From Zetaproteobacteria bacterium CG_4_9_14_3_um_filter_54_145 (lineage in GTDB: Bacteria; Pseudomonadota; Zetaproteobacteria; Mariprofundales; Mariprofundaceae): a stretch of DNA of 45,668 bases. The DNA lies in assembly GCA_002791575.1 (NCBI GenBank), contig PFXI01000016.1, positions 1-45,668 on the forward strand. Direction: 5' to 3'. How positions within the stretch are numbered: the first letter of the stretch is position 1; every line of letters begins with the position of its first letter. Position numbers and translations under genes: made by a program. Under the pieces are notes generated by a model. It was not told where the DNA came from and made no database searches. It was given only the letters and a program-made list of their open reading frames with translations. Positions 22,548 to 31,398 of the stretch are shown here, piece after piece.

Positions 22548-25500
22548 CTATGGCGCAGCTGTCGATTCCTTGCTGCCAAACCACGCGTTTGGCAGCGCCA
22601 GCATACTCTCGATCAGTCCCGGAGACGACATGCCAGCCTGCTCGGGCTCAACCCCCACGACCGTGGCATCGGTGAATGGACCATACATGTGATAAACCTT
22701 GCGCATCAGGCTGTGCGACGCGCCACCGATGATATCACGCAGCAGGGGCACACGGGCGAGCAGGGCATCCAGATTTTGCAGCGGGCGGGCGATCAGGTAG
22801 AGGTCGACGGTCGCCGTATCAATATCCAGCGTGCCGTGGCCGACGAGATCAAAGGCGGTTGAGCGCATGGCGACATTGCGGATGTGGATATCCTGATTCT
22901 GGATAATGGCCTCCATCTGCAGGCGTTCATACTTAAGGCCCGGGCCGGTCAAATCATCCCGTTTTCCGAAGAGCAGGGCCGGCAATTTGCTTAAGTTGAT
23001 CGCCGCCAGCAGCGTGTTCAGTGAGCCTCCCTCCAGAATGCGCCCGTTATCCACGCGCATGCGCAGGCGACCGTCCAGCCCCTGCCACCATGGCTGTTCC
23101 CGCAGTATCAGTCCCTGTCCCGAAAAGAGCAGATGCCCCTGGCCATCGAGAAAGCGCTCGGAGAGGCCGCCGAGTTTGATCAGGTGGCCAAAGTCGCCCT
23201 CCAGCTCGGCAAAGCCGCTCCAGCGCATGCCGCCGCCCTGTTGTGGTGTCAGCGTGGCAGACATCAGCAGGTGTTGCTTTTCCACGCTGGCGGCAAATTT
23301 ACGCAGCTCCACGCGCCCTTCTCCGGGCAGCGTAAAGCGCGCGCCCACATCCATGATGTCCAGTTGTGAGGTGTGAATCTGGGCCGCTTCAAATTCGCCG
23401 ATACTGCCGGCTCTTGATGCCAGATTCAGCCGTACGCCGGACATACTTGCTTCATCCCAGTCGAAACGGTCAATGCTGGCGTGCAGGATCCAGCGCTTGT
23501 CGACCATCCGTTCCGGGTGATGCAGTGATTCAGGCAGGGCGTTGCGGTTGAGGTAGCTGGCCTGCAGATCCGCCTGCCATGGCTTTTTGTCATCAAAAGG
23601 GACTTCGATAGCAATCGAGCCGCTGAAGGCAGGGGTGTGCATCTGTTTCAGCTGGGCCTTGATCCTGTTGCGATTGATGCTCATGGAGCCACCGTAGAGC
23701 TTGAGTACCTTGCCCCTGCTTTGCAATTTACTCAGCTCAACGGTGGGGGCGCCATCTACTGTTTTCAGCTCGCCCTGATAGAGCAGGGCGAATGGCTCAC
23801 CGATGCTTTTGCTTGAGCCCAGCAGGTGTTGCCAGCTGGCTTGCTGCATATCCACGCTGCCTGACCAGTGACCATCATAGTGCAGGGTGGAGCTGATGTT
23901 GCCGCCGACATCAGATACCGGTATCTGGTATCGGGCTGCCAGTGAAGAGAGGTCGCCCTGAATGTGCGCATCCAGTGACTGCAGTTGCCACTGCTTGTGT
24001 GGCTCGGGCGTGGATGCCGCAGCCATGACGGGGGCCGCTGCCAGCGACAGCGATGCCTGCAGGTGATTATCCTCGATTTGCATGTTGCTCAGCGTCAATC
24101 CTGTGGCTTTATCCCACAGGATATCGCCTGCCAGCAGGTGCAGATCCTGGCCGAAGAGGGAGAGATGCCACCTGTTGAGCGGGTGCAGCTCGGCGCTGGC
24201 CTGTTTGGGTTCACTTTCGCTCGGATCCCAAAGCAGTTTGAACGTACCTTTCGCCCGCGAATCATGCCACTGCCAGTCACTGCCGATGCCCGACTCAAGC
24301 CATTGCAACAGCCCGCCCATATCAGCCTCTGCCTGCCCTGAGATATGCAACTCGAGTGTATCCCAGGGGATGCGCAATTCACCACTGGATGAGCCGAGGC
24401 CACCGGGCAACTCGGCGCCAGCAATGATGGCGCGCATACCATCCTGATTCAGGTCGACCTGGCCACGGGTGTGCAGCAGATAATCGTCGCTGCTGCCCAG
24501 CGCAATATCAGCATCCTCAATATCCGCTCTGAGGTGGTAATGCATTTCACGCCATGCGTTATCCGATGGCCACTGCTGCAAGGGATTTGCCCATGCTATT
24601 TCGAGCTCGCCCAGTGCCTTGTTGGCGCGGCCGGCGTGCATCATTGTCAACCAGTGCTGCCACTTTGCATCGCCCAGATGATGCAGCCAGCTCCAGATCA
24701 GTGGCATTTCGAGCTGTTGTGACTCTGCCTGCAGACTGAGTTGCCCCTGCTGCCACCGGCCGCTGGCGACTACCCTGTTCTCGCCCAGTGACCAGATCAG
24801 TCGTTTGAAATCAATACGCTCTGCTTGCATCTTGTTGTTGTCGGCAATGGTGATGGTCAGCCCTGTCTCCAGCTTGTTAAGCATCAGGCTGCGTTGTTCA
24901 TCAGGGCCAAGTGCTACCGGTGTGTCGGCATTGAGTGCGAGCTCGGCCTGCCAGCTGAGCCGGTCAGTGCGCAGCAGTTTTATCTCTGCTTGCGCGGCAC
25001 CGTGCAACTGCCGGCGAAGCACTTCCGGCAGCCATCCTGTGTGTGAACAGCGCAGGTTCATCTCATGCAGGAGCCCGTCATTATCCAGGTTGCCCGTTAA
25101 TACCAGGGAAGGAGCTGTTGCCTTCAGGCTGCGTGTTACACCATCCAGCGTCAGTGTTACATCGGCAATGCTGCCGTGCCACTCATCATAGACCCAGTCA
25201 ATCCTGACGCGGTCCAGCAGCAGCTGGCCGGGCGGGGCAGCTGCCCCCGAGCCATGAAGCATGACGTCAAGCTTGCCGCCGCTGAGGCGAATGCGGTCCG
25301 GTGTAATGTCGCCTGCCAGCAGCTTTGCCAGCGGGATTCTGACGGCCGCATGGCCATCATGAAATGCCAGTGTGTTGTCCTGGCTGGAGAAATTTAGGCG
25401 ATCGGCCTGGATCCAGAGAAAGCCGGACCAGTACCAGGAGAGCTTGCCCAGTTGCAGCTCTTTGAGCTTCAGCTCCTGCTGCAGGTAGCGTTCTATATTC

Positions 25501-25583
25501 GGCCTGAGGGCGTCCAGGCCAGGCGTCTGCCAGTAAATCCACGCCATGAGCAGGGTGGCAGCCAGCGATAGCAGAAGGAGCAC
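22548..25583 (-). CDS. YhdP-like AsmA-family envelope protein
   Basis: This very long inner-membrane-anchored protein (about 1,011 residues) begins with a hydrophobic helix (LLLLSLAATLLMAWIYW). The body is beta-rich and the C-terminus has the AsmA/DUF3971 pattern with SLNTLLAAINLSKLPALLFG and FDLVGHGTLDIDTATVDLYL. The YhdP/TamB/AsmA group is thought to form hydrophobic channels moving phospholipid to the outer membrane. The GTG at 25583 is used, but the frame stays open upstream into the mlaC end (preceding residues include FLKRALASCRR), so the true start may be earlier at a non-standard codon. It directly follows mlaFEDC, fitting a lipid-transport operon. Confidence 0.87.
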   Translation of the reverse strand: MLLLLSLAATLLMAWIYWQTPGLDALRPNIERYLQQELKLKELQLGKLSWYWSGFLWIQADRLNFSSQDNTLAFHDGHAAVRIPLAKLLAGDITPDRIRLSGGKLDVMLHGSGAAAPPGQLLLDRVRIDWVYDEWHGSIADVTLTLDGVTRSLKATAPSLVLTGNLDNDGLLHEMNLRCSHTGWLPEVLRRQLHGAAQAEIKLLRTDRLSWQAELALNADTPVALGPDEQRSLMLNKLETGLTITIADNNKMQAERIDFKRLIWSLGENRVVASGRWQQGQLSLQAESQQLEMPLIWSWLHHLGDAKWQHWLTMMHAGRANKALGELEIAWANPLQQWPSDNAWREMHYHLRADIEDADIALGSSDDYLLHTRGQVDLNQDGMRAIIAGAELPGGLGSSSGELRIPWDTLELHISGQAEADMGGLLQWLESGIGSDWQWHDSRAKGTFKLLWDPSESEPKQASAELHPLNRWHLSLFGQDLHLLAGDILWDKATGLTLSNMQIEDNHLQASLSLAAAPVMAAASTPEPHKQWQLQSLDAHIQGDLSSLAARYQIPVSDVGGNISSTLHYDGHWSGSVDMQQASWQHLLGSSKSIGEPFALLYQGELKTVDGAPTVELSKLQSRGKVLKLYGGSMSINRNRIKAQLKQMHTPAFSGSIAIEVPFDDKKPWQADLQASYLNRNALPESLHHPERMVDKRWILHASIDRFDWDEASMSGVRLNLASRAGSIGEFEAAQIHTSQLDIMDVGARFTLPGEGRVELRKFAASVEKQHLLMSATLTPQQGGGMRWSGFAELEGDFGHLIKLGGLSERFLDGQGHLLFSGQGLILREQPWWQGLDGRLRMRVDNGRILEGGSLNTLLAAINLSKLPALLFGKRDDLTGPGLKYERLQMEAIIQNQDIHIRNVAMRSTAFDLVGHGTLDIDTATVDLYLIARPLQNLDALLARVPLLRDIIGGASHSLMRKVYHMYGPFTDATVVGVEPEQAGMSSPGLIESMLALPNAWFGSKESTAAP

Positions 25584-25648
25584 GCGCCGGCATGAAGCCA
25601 GCGCGCGTTTCAGAAACGTGCCGGGTCTAACCGGCGGGGCTGCATCGG

Positions 25649-26260
25649 TCAGCTCTGATCCTTGGTCTTGAGCTTGGCGATCTTATCCTCCAGCGTTTTC
25701 ACAAGGGCCGGGTAGCCGCCATTGTCCAGTGTGGACTGGAAATCCTGATAGAAGGTTCGCACCATGCTGGTGCCCTCGATGCGTATGTCATACACCTGCC
25801 AGCCGGAAGCGGTCTGGTGCAGGCGATATTCCACAGGTGTTTCTCGTGTACCGTCAATGACCATTGATTTCACACGTGCCTTGTCACCTTTGAGCTCTGC
25901 ATCCTCAAATACAACCTTCTGGCCCTTGTAGTCACTCAGGCGGTTACCATAGGAGCGCTCAAGTAGTTCACGGAAGACCGATGTAAAATGGGCGCGCTCG
26001 GCATCATCAATTGCTTTCCACGGTTTACCCAGGCTGCGGGCGGCCATTGTTGCGTAATCAAAGCGACCCTCCACCGTCTGCCGTATAGCCTCGCGATCCT
26101 TGGTTGTAATGATGGTGGTGTTCTCGCGGGCTTCGAGTACGTGAATAATCTCGTTGACCGTTGTTTCAATAACGGCCCGTGGCCCATCTGTCGCAGCCCA
26201 TGCGGGGGCTGCACAGATCAGGGTGAGAAAAGCTACCATAGCAATTTGAAGCTGTTTCAT
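25649..26260 (-). CDS. mlaC: Phospholipid-binding periplasmic protein MlaC
   Basis: MlaC carries phospholipid across the periplasm between the outer-membrane MlaA complex and the inner-membrane MlaFEDB complex. The signal peptide is MKQLQIAMVAFLTLICAAPA plus WA. The mature protein has the Ttg2D/MlaC pattern: RFDYATMAARSLGKPWK, FRELLERSYGNRLSDYKGQ and VYDIRIEGTSMVRTFYQDFQ. 203 residues is close to E. coli (211). A GGAG ribosome site precedes the ATG, and a gap of 118 bases separates it from mlaD. Confidence 0.92.
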   Translation of the reverse strand: MKQLQIAMVAFLTLICAAPAWAATDGPRAVIETTVNEIIHVLEARENTTIITTKDREAIRQTVEGRFDYATMAARSLGKPWKAIDDAERAHFTSVFRELLERSYGNRLSDYKGQKVVFEDAELKGDKARVKSMVIDGTRETPVEYRLHQTASGWQVYDIRIEGTSMVRTFYQDFQSTLDNGGYPALVKTLEDKIAKLKTKDQS

Positions 26261-26378
26261 AGTTTTACTCCTGTGTGTTTGAAGCTGACTGGCTATAAGC
26301 TAGCTGTGGTGTCAGCTGGCTGGTATCGTAATTAAAACCCGTACAGGGGTAATATCAAACCTGCCGGAGGGGACGGCT

Positions 26379-26831
26379 TCAGCCGCTCTTGCCACTGAAT
26401 ATATATTTGCTGATCAAATCCTCAATATTGATTGCGGACTCGGTTTCCTCAATTTCACTGCCGGGCTCAAGGAATGTTTCCGACGGGCCCTGGGTGATGC
26501 GAATGTAGCGATCGCCAATGATGCCTTTGGTGCGCACGGAGGCGAATGCATCTTCGGTGATTTTGATGCCATCATGGATGCGCAGAATCATTTGAGCATG
26601 GTCATTTTTTACCAGATTGACAGTATCAATGCGGCCGATCGTGACGCCGGCCATCATAATGTCGCCGCCTTCGCGCATGCCTCCGGCATCACCGAAGTTG
26701 GCCACCAGCGTATAGCCGGATTCACCCAGGCCGCCGGTCTGCCCGACCTTCAGCGCCAGCCAGCCAATGGCGACGATGCCCAGAAATACAAATACGCCGA
26801 CACTCATTTCGACACGTCTATATGGTTGCAT
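26379..26831 (-). CDS. mlaD: Phospholipid transporter MCE-domain protein MlaD
   Basis: A single N-terminal membrane helix (VGVFVFLGIVAIGWLALKVG) is followed by one MCE domain, with VANFGDAGGMREGGDIMMAG, VRTKGIIGDRYIRITQGPS and the C-terminal helix NIEDLISKYIF. MlaD forms a hexameric ring that channels lipid between MlaE and MlaC. 150 residues is slightly short (E. coli 183), missing a C-terminal extension. It lies 11 bases after mlaE. mlaB (STAS subunit) is not adjacent to it. Confidence 0.93.
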   Translation of the reverse strand: MQPYRRVEMSVGVFVFLGIVAIGWLALKVGQTGGLGESGYTLVANFGDAGGMREGGDIMMAGVTIGRIDTVNLVKNDHAQMILRIHDGIKITEDAFASVRTKGIIGDRYIRITQGPSETFLEPGSEIEETESAINIEDLISKYIFSGKSG

Positions 26832-26842
26832 GATGAAACTCC

Positions 26843-27643
26843 TTACAGGAAAAAAGATGTGAGAATATAGTCTACGATCAATACACCCACGGATGAAACA
26901 ACAACGGCCTGAGTCGTAGCCCGGGCCACGCCTTCGGTGGTGGGCTCCGAACGATAGCCCATATAGGTGCAGATCATGCCGATCATGAAACCGAATACGA
27001 CTGCCTTGACCCAGCCGCCATAAATATCGGTCATGGTGATCTTGGCAATCAACTCGGCCATGTATGCGCCCTGATTTACACCCAGCAGCTCCACGCCGAC
27101 AATGTAACCGGAACCGATACCGATCACATCAAAGATGGAGACCAGCAGGGGTACGGCAATGGTTGTGGCAATAATACGGGGCAGCAGAATGCGCTGCATG
27201 GGGTTGATTGCCATCATCTCCAGCGCGTCGGTCTGCTCGGTTACACGCATGATACCGATTTCAGCGGTAATGCTGGAGCCGGCCCGGCCGATGATCATAA
27301 AGGCGCCGAGCACGGGACCCAACTCACGGATGATCGACATGCCTACACCGGCACCGAGCAGGGATTCCGAACCGAATTTGGCCAGTGTATAATAACCCTG
27401 CAGGGCCAGTACCATGCCGGTGAAGGCGCCGGTAATGACAATGATGACCAGCGAGCCAACGCCCAGCGCCGACAGTTGCAGGACAAAATGTTTACCCTGC
27501 CACGGCCGGACAAACAACATGGAGAGCGCACTGAGACCCAGGATGGTGGCGTCGCCGACCTGCTCGAGGCCGCGCAGCGCATGGCGCCCCAGGCGGCCGA
27601 AGAATGCGACCGGAGTCGATTGTTTAACGAATAGATCACTCAT
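26843..27643 (-). CDS. mlaE: Phospholipid ABC transporter permease MlaE
   Basis: This MlaE/DUF140-family permease has 266 residues with about five membrane segments. Conserved sequences include GAFTGMVLALQGYYTLAKFG, IIRELGPVLGAFMIIGRAGS and the EIGIMRVTEQTDALEMMAI motif that contacts MlaF. Its start overlaps the mlaF stop by four bases. Part of the trans-envelope Mla system that keeps the outer membrane asymmetric. Confidence 0.93.
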   Translation of the reverse strand: MSDLFVKQSTPVAFFGRLGRHALRGLEQVGDATILGLSALSMLFVRPWQGKHFVLQLSALGVGSLVIIVITGAFTGMVLALQGYYTLAKFGSESLLGAGVGMSIIRELGPVLGAFMIIGRAGSSITAEIGIMRVTEQTDALEMMAINPMQRILLPRIIATTIAVPLLVSIFDVIGIGSGYIVGVELLGVNQGAYMAELIAKITMTDIYGGWVKAVVFGFMIGMICTYMGYRSEPTTEGVARATTQAVVVSSVGVLIVDYILTSFFL

Positions 27644-28449
27644 GATGCAAACCGGACCGTGCCCGGTTTATGGGTCAGGTCATCTATATAGGATGTGGTG
27701 CTGCGCGAAAAGGGGATCGGTCCGTCCGGGCGCCCATGCAGAAATTGTTGCACGCGCTCATCACTGCTCTCGCGGATCGAGTCCGGTGATCCTTCTGCGA
27801 TAATGCTGCCCTGCCAGAGCAGGATGACGTGGTCGGCAATGGCAAGTCCGGCAGTTACGTCGTGCGTTACCACCACCGATGTCATGCGATTCTTGCGCGA
27901 GGTATCCTGGATCAGGGTACTGATCACACCGGCAGAGATCGGATCGAGTCCGGATGTGGGTTCATCAAAAAATACAATGCGCGGATCCATGGCCATGGCA
28001 CGGGCAAAAGCCACGCGTTTGGCCATGCCACCGGAGAGCTCTGACGGCATCAGCTGTTCAAAGCCGCGCAACCCCACCTGCTCCAGCTTCATCGAGACCA
28101 TGGTGCTGATGACCGACTCATCCAGCTCTGTATGCTCGTGCAGCGGGAAGGCTACATTGTCATAGACATTCAGTGAGTTGAGCAGGGCGGAATACTGAAA
28201 TAGCATGCCCATGCTTTCACGCAACTCATAGAGGCGCTTGACCGGCATGGCACAGAGATCTTCATCGCCGTACCAGACATGGCCGCCCGATGGCTTTTCC
28301 AGTCCGGCCAGCAGACGCAGCAGCGTCGTCTTGCCTGAGCCCGAGCCGCCCATGATGGCTGTGATCTTCCCGGTCTGGATATCAATATCGGTCGGGCTTA
28401 ATGCTGTAACGTCGCCATAACGTTTGCTGAGGCTTTCTCCACGAATCAT
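27640..28449 (-). CDS. mlaF: Phospholipid ABC transporter ATP-binding protein MlaF
   Basis: It has Walker A MGGSGSGKTTLL, the signature LSGGMAKRVAFARAMAMDP, Walker B IVFFDEPTSGLDP and the switch VVTHDV. The signature variant GGMAKR is typical of MlaF/Ttg2A. 269 residues, matching E. coli MlaF. It is the first gene of mlaFEDC and is divergent from ilvE across about 108 bases that must hold both promoters. Confidence 0.94.
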   Translation of the reverse strand: MIRGESLSKRYGDVTALSPTDIDIQTGKITAIMGGSGSGKTTLLRLLAGLEKPSGGHVWYGDEDLCAMPVKRLYELRESMGMLFQYSALLNSLNVYDNVAFPLHEHTELDESVISTMVSMKLEQVGLRGFEQLMPSELSGGMAKRVAFARAMAMDPRIVFFDEPTSGLDPISAGVISTLIQDTSRKNRMTSVVVTHDVTAGLAIADHVILLWQGSIIAEGSPDSIRESSDERVQQFLHGRPDGPIPFSRSTTSYIDDLTHKPGTVRFAS

Positions 28450-28557
28450 GACGGCAGACTACAATGCGGGATGGCGACTGCAAGCGTGTGACTGCAACGA
28501 TGGCGCAACAGCCTGTCAGGCGTTAATGTTGGCACACTTTTTTTCGGGAGCAGAAAG

Positions 28558-29478
28558 ATGAACTTTGCAGATCGTGATGGCTTGATTTGGTTCGATGGAA
28601 AAATGGTGGACTGGCGCGATGCCAAGGTGCATGTGCTGACACATACCCTGCACTATGGCATGGGCGTGTTCGAAGGCGTGCGCGCTTACAAGACCGATAA
28701 TGGCACGGCCATTTTCCGTCTGCAGGCGCATACCGATCGCCTCTTCCGCTCCGCGAAGATCATGAATATGGATATGCCTTTTTCCAAAGAGGAGTTGAAC
28801 GCAGCCCAGCTCGCCTCGGTGCGCGAGAACGGACTGGATTCTGCCTATTTGCGTCCGATGGTGTTTTACGGATCCGAGGGTATGGGCCTGCGTGCCGATA
28901 ACCTGAAGTCGCACGTTATCGTTGCGGCGTGGAGCTGGGGCGCCTATCTGGGCGCGGATGCTCTGGAACAGGGTATTCGTATTCGCACCTCTTCCTTTAC
29001 CCGCCACCATGTCAATATTGCCATGTGCAAGGCCAAGGCCAATGGCAACTATATCAATTCAATGCTGGCGCTTTCCGATGCATTGCGTGACGGATATGAC
29101 GAAGCCTTGCTGCTGGATGTGGACGGCTTTGTCGCCGAAGGCTCGGGTGAGAACTTTTTCATGGTGTATGATGGTGTGATCTATACGCCGGAGCTGACCA
29201 GCGCGCTTGATGGCATCACACGTGCCACTGTGATGCAGCTGGCACGTGAAGAGGGTTACGAAGTACGCGAGAAGCGCATTACTCGCGACGAGGTTTATGT
29301 GGCTGACGAGGCATTCTTTACCGGTACTGCTGCCGAAGTCACGCCGATTCGCGAACTGGACGGGCGTACCATCGGCTGCGGTTCACGCGGCCCGGTCACG
29401 GCAGTGTTGCAGAAGAAATATTTCGATGTCGTCCATGGTCGCAGTGAAGCGCATATGGACTGGCTGGCCTTCGTATGA
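28558..29478 (+). CDS. ilvE: Branched-chain amino-acid aminotransferase
   Basis: A PLP-dependent fold-type IV aminotransferase, it performs the last step of Leu, Ile and Val synthesis. Motifs include LHYGMGVFEGVRAYKT, the PLP lysine (Lys160) in KAKANGNYINS, and the later AEGSGENFFMVYDG and FFTGTAAEVTPI. It is 306 residues (E. coli 309). The ATG has GGGAG upstream. The downstream membrane-protein gene overlaps its stop by four bases. leuCD near 43-45 kb serves the same leucine pathway but is not adjacent. Confidence 0.94.
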   Translation: MNFADRDGLIWFDGKMVDWRDAKVHVLTHTLHYGMGVFEGVRAYKTDNGTAIFRLQAHTDRLFRSAKIMNMDMPFSKEELNAAQLASVRENGLDSAYLRPMVFYGSEGMGLRADNLKSHVIVAAWSWGAYLGADALEQGIRIRTSSFTRHHVNIAMCKAKANGNYINSMLALSDALRDGYDEALLLDVDGFVAEGSGENFFMVYDGVIYTPELTSALDGITRATVMQLAREEGYEVREKRITRDEVYVADEAFFTGTAAEVTPIRELDGRTIGCGSRGPVTAVLQKKYFDVVHGRSEAHMDWLAFV

Positions 29479-29798
29479 TCGCCATCCTTGATCTGCTGGA
29501 CGGCATGATTCATGCGCTGGTCTATGCTCTGCCAGCTGGCTTGTTGCCTTTTGTGGGGATCACCCTGACGGTAGTGACCGGCGTGATGATGCTGCTTACC
29601 CTGTTGTACTTTTTGCAGTTCAATAACTGGATTGGCGGGCTGGTCTTTCTGGTGCTTTCTTCCTGTCTATGGCTGATGACGCCTTCAGTGACTGAAGAGG
29701 TCCACCAGCGACAGCTGGCGGCTAGCAGTGAACAGCTACACACTGCGCCGGTGGATGCTGTTGCAGCCGATAGTGAACCTGCACTGCAGGCGCCCTGA
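29475..29798 (+). CDS. Small membrane protein of unknown function
   Basis: The 107-residue protein has two or three hydrophobic segments: ALVYALPAGLLPFVGITLTV with VTGVMMLLTLLYFLQF, and WIGGLVFLVLSSCLWLMT. A polar C-terminal tail is rich in Ala, Glu and Ser. The ATG overlaps the ilvE stop (ATGA), so it is translationally coupled. No family recognised. The overlap and a sensible membrane profile argue that it is a real gene. Confidence 0.7.
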   Translation: MIAILDLLDGMIHALVYALPAGLLPFVGITLTVVTGVMMLLTLLYFLQFNNWIGGLVFLVLSSCLWLMTPSVTEEVHQRQLAASSEQLHTAPVDAVAADSEPALQAP

Positions 29799-29922
29799 TA
29801 GCGTAACTTTTTTGGCAATACTGTAGTGGTTATGCCGTCATGCGAAGGCTGGCAGGTGTTGCTACATCTTTTCATGGCTTCCGGTTAGGCTGCGCCGCGG
29901 TTCCATTATCGAGGAGATTTTC

Positions 29923-31311
29923 ATGACCGTTCGTACCCGTTTCGCCCCATCACCAACCGGCATGCTGCATATCGGCGGTGCCAGAACAGCGCTGTTCTCA
30001 TGGCTGTTTGCCCGTCACCACGGCGGTGAGTTTGTGCTGCGTATCGAAGATACCGATCGTGAGCGCTCCACCGATGAAGCAACCCAGGTGATTCTCGATG
30101 GTTTGACGTGGCTGGGGCTGGACTGGGATCAGGCGCCGGTGTTTCAGGCGGAGCGTCAGGCTGAGCATGTGCTCGCTGTGGAGCAGTTGATCGACGAGGG
30201 TCACGCCTACCGCTGTTACTGCTCGCGGGAAGAGCTGGATGATATGCGCGAAGCGCAACGTGCCGCCGGTAAAAAGCCAATGTATGACGGCCGTTGTCGC
30301 CACCGCTCCGACAGGCCCGAGAACGCTCCGTTTGTTGTCCGTTTCCGCTCGCCCGATGAGGGCGACACTATCGTCAATGATCTGGTGTTGGGGCCTGTGG
30401 TATTTCCCAATGCCGAGCTGGATGATCTGATTCTGCTGCGCACCGATGGTACGCCGACCTATAATCTGGCCGTGGTAGCCGATGATGCGGCCATGGCGAT
30501 TACGCATGTGGTGCGTGGCTCGGATCATCTGAACAATACACCGCGCCAGATTCAGCTCTATCAGGCGCTCGGCCTGCCGATGCCGCAGTTTGCCCATATC
30601 CCGCTGATTCATGGTCCCGACGGGGCCAAGATGTCCAAGCGCCATGGTTCGGTGGCACTTACCGAATATCGCGAGCAGGGTTATCTGCCGGATGCGGTGA
30701 ATAATTATCTGGCCAGGTTGAGCTGGTCGCATGGCGATGAGGAGGTCTTCTCCCGTCAGCAGCTGATTGAACTCTTCGATCTGGCGCAGGTGGGCAAGGC
30801 TGCCGCCCGTTTTGATCAGAACAAACTGGACTGGCTCAATGGCCACTACCTGCATAAAGCGGAGCCTGCCACACTGGTTGATGAAGTTGCGCGCTTCCTT
30901 GATCTGGATGTCACGGCCGGCCCCGACCTGACGGCGGTCATCGGCTCATTGCAGGAGCGTTCGAAAAACCTGCTGGATCTGGCAGAGGGTGCCCGCTTTT
31001 TCTATGTCGCCCCGACCAAATACGATGAAAAGGCTGTGAAAAAGAATTTCAGGGATACGACATGGCCGCTGCTTGTCTCCTTTATTGCCGCTGTTGAGGC
31101 GCTGGAGGATTACTCGGGTGAGGCGGTGCATGCGCTGATTCAGTCGATCTGTGAAGCGGACGGCGTGAATATGGGCAAGCTGGCGCAGCCGATCCGTATC
31201 CTGATCTCCGGCGGCCCGGTATCCCCGCCGATTGATCTGACCCTGGGCCTGCTCGGCAAGGCCGAGACCGTGAAGCGCCTGCGTGCGGGCATGGCGGCAT
31301 TGCAAGCCTAG
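29923..31311 (+). CDS. gltX: Glutamate-tRNA ligase
   Basis: This class I aminoacyl-tRNA synthetase charges tRNA-Glu. It shows FAPSPTGMLHIGGARTALF with the HIGH-type motif HIGG at residues 16-19, and GAKMSKRHGS (KMSKR at 236-240). A C-terminal anticodon-binding helical domain follows, with KLAQPIRILISG near the end. 462 residues (E. coli 471). GAGGAG lies eight bases before the ATG. If only one GltX is present it may also charge tRNA-Gln for later amidation; that cannot be judged here. Confidence 0.96.
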   Translation: MTVRTRFAPSPTGMLHIGGARTALFSWLFARHHGGEFVLRIEDTDRERSTDEATQVILDGLTWLGLDWDQAPVFQAERQAEHVLAVEQLIDEGHAYRCYCSREELDDMREAQRAAGKKPMYDGRCRHRSDRPENAPFVVRFRSPDEGDTIVNDLVLGPVVFPNAELDDLILLRTDGTPTYNLAVVADDAAMAITHVVRGSDHLNNTPRQIQLYQALGLPMPQFAHIPLIHGPDGAKMSKRHGSVALTEYREQGYLPDAVNNYLARLSWSHGDEEVFSRQQLIELFDLAQVGKAAARFDQNKLDWLNGHYLHKAEPATLVDEVARFLDLDVTAGPDLTAVIGSLQERSKNLLDLAEGARFFYVAPTKYDEKAVKKNFRDTTWPLLVSFIAAVEALEDYSGEAVHALIQSICEADGVNMGKLAQPIRILISGGPVSPPIDLTLGLLGKAETVKRLRAGMAALQA

Positions 31312-31398
31312 CTACCAGAATCTCCGGTCAGCCGTGTGCCGGCCGTTCTGTTTTGGTTTTGTTGTATTCCGTGACGCATTGGCCGATGATACCCTGTC

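Noticed and set aside
26331-26350. Attenuator between mlaD and mlaC
   Set aside because: Only a four-base ACCC/GGGT stem before TTTT; too weak to call.
31312-31372. Terminator after gltX
   Set aside because: Weak AGAA/TTCT and CCGG pairings followed by a T-rich tract, but the stem is broken and not convincing by eye.
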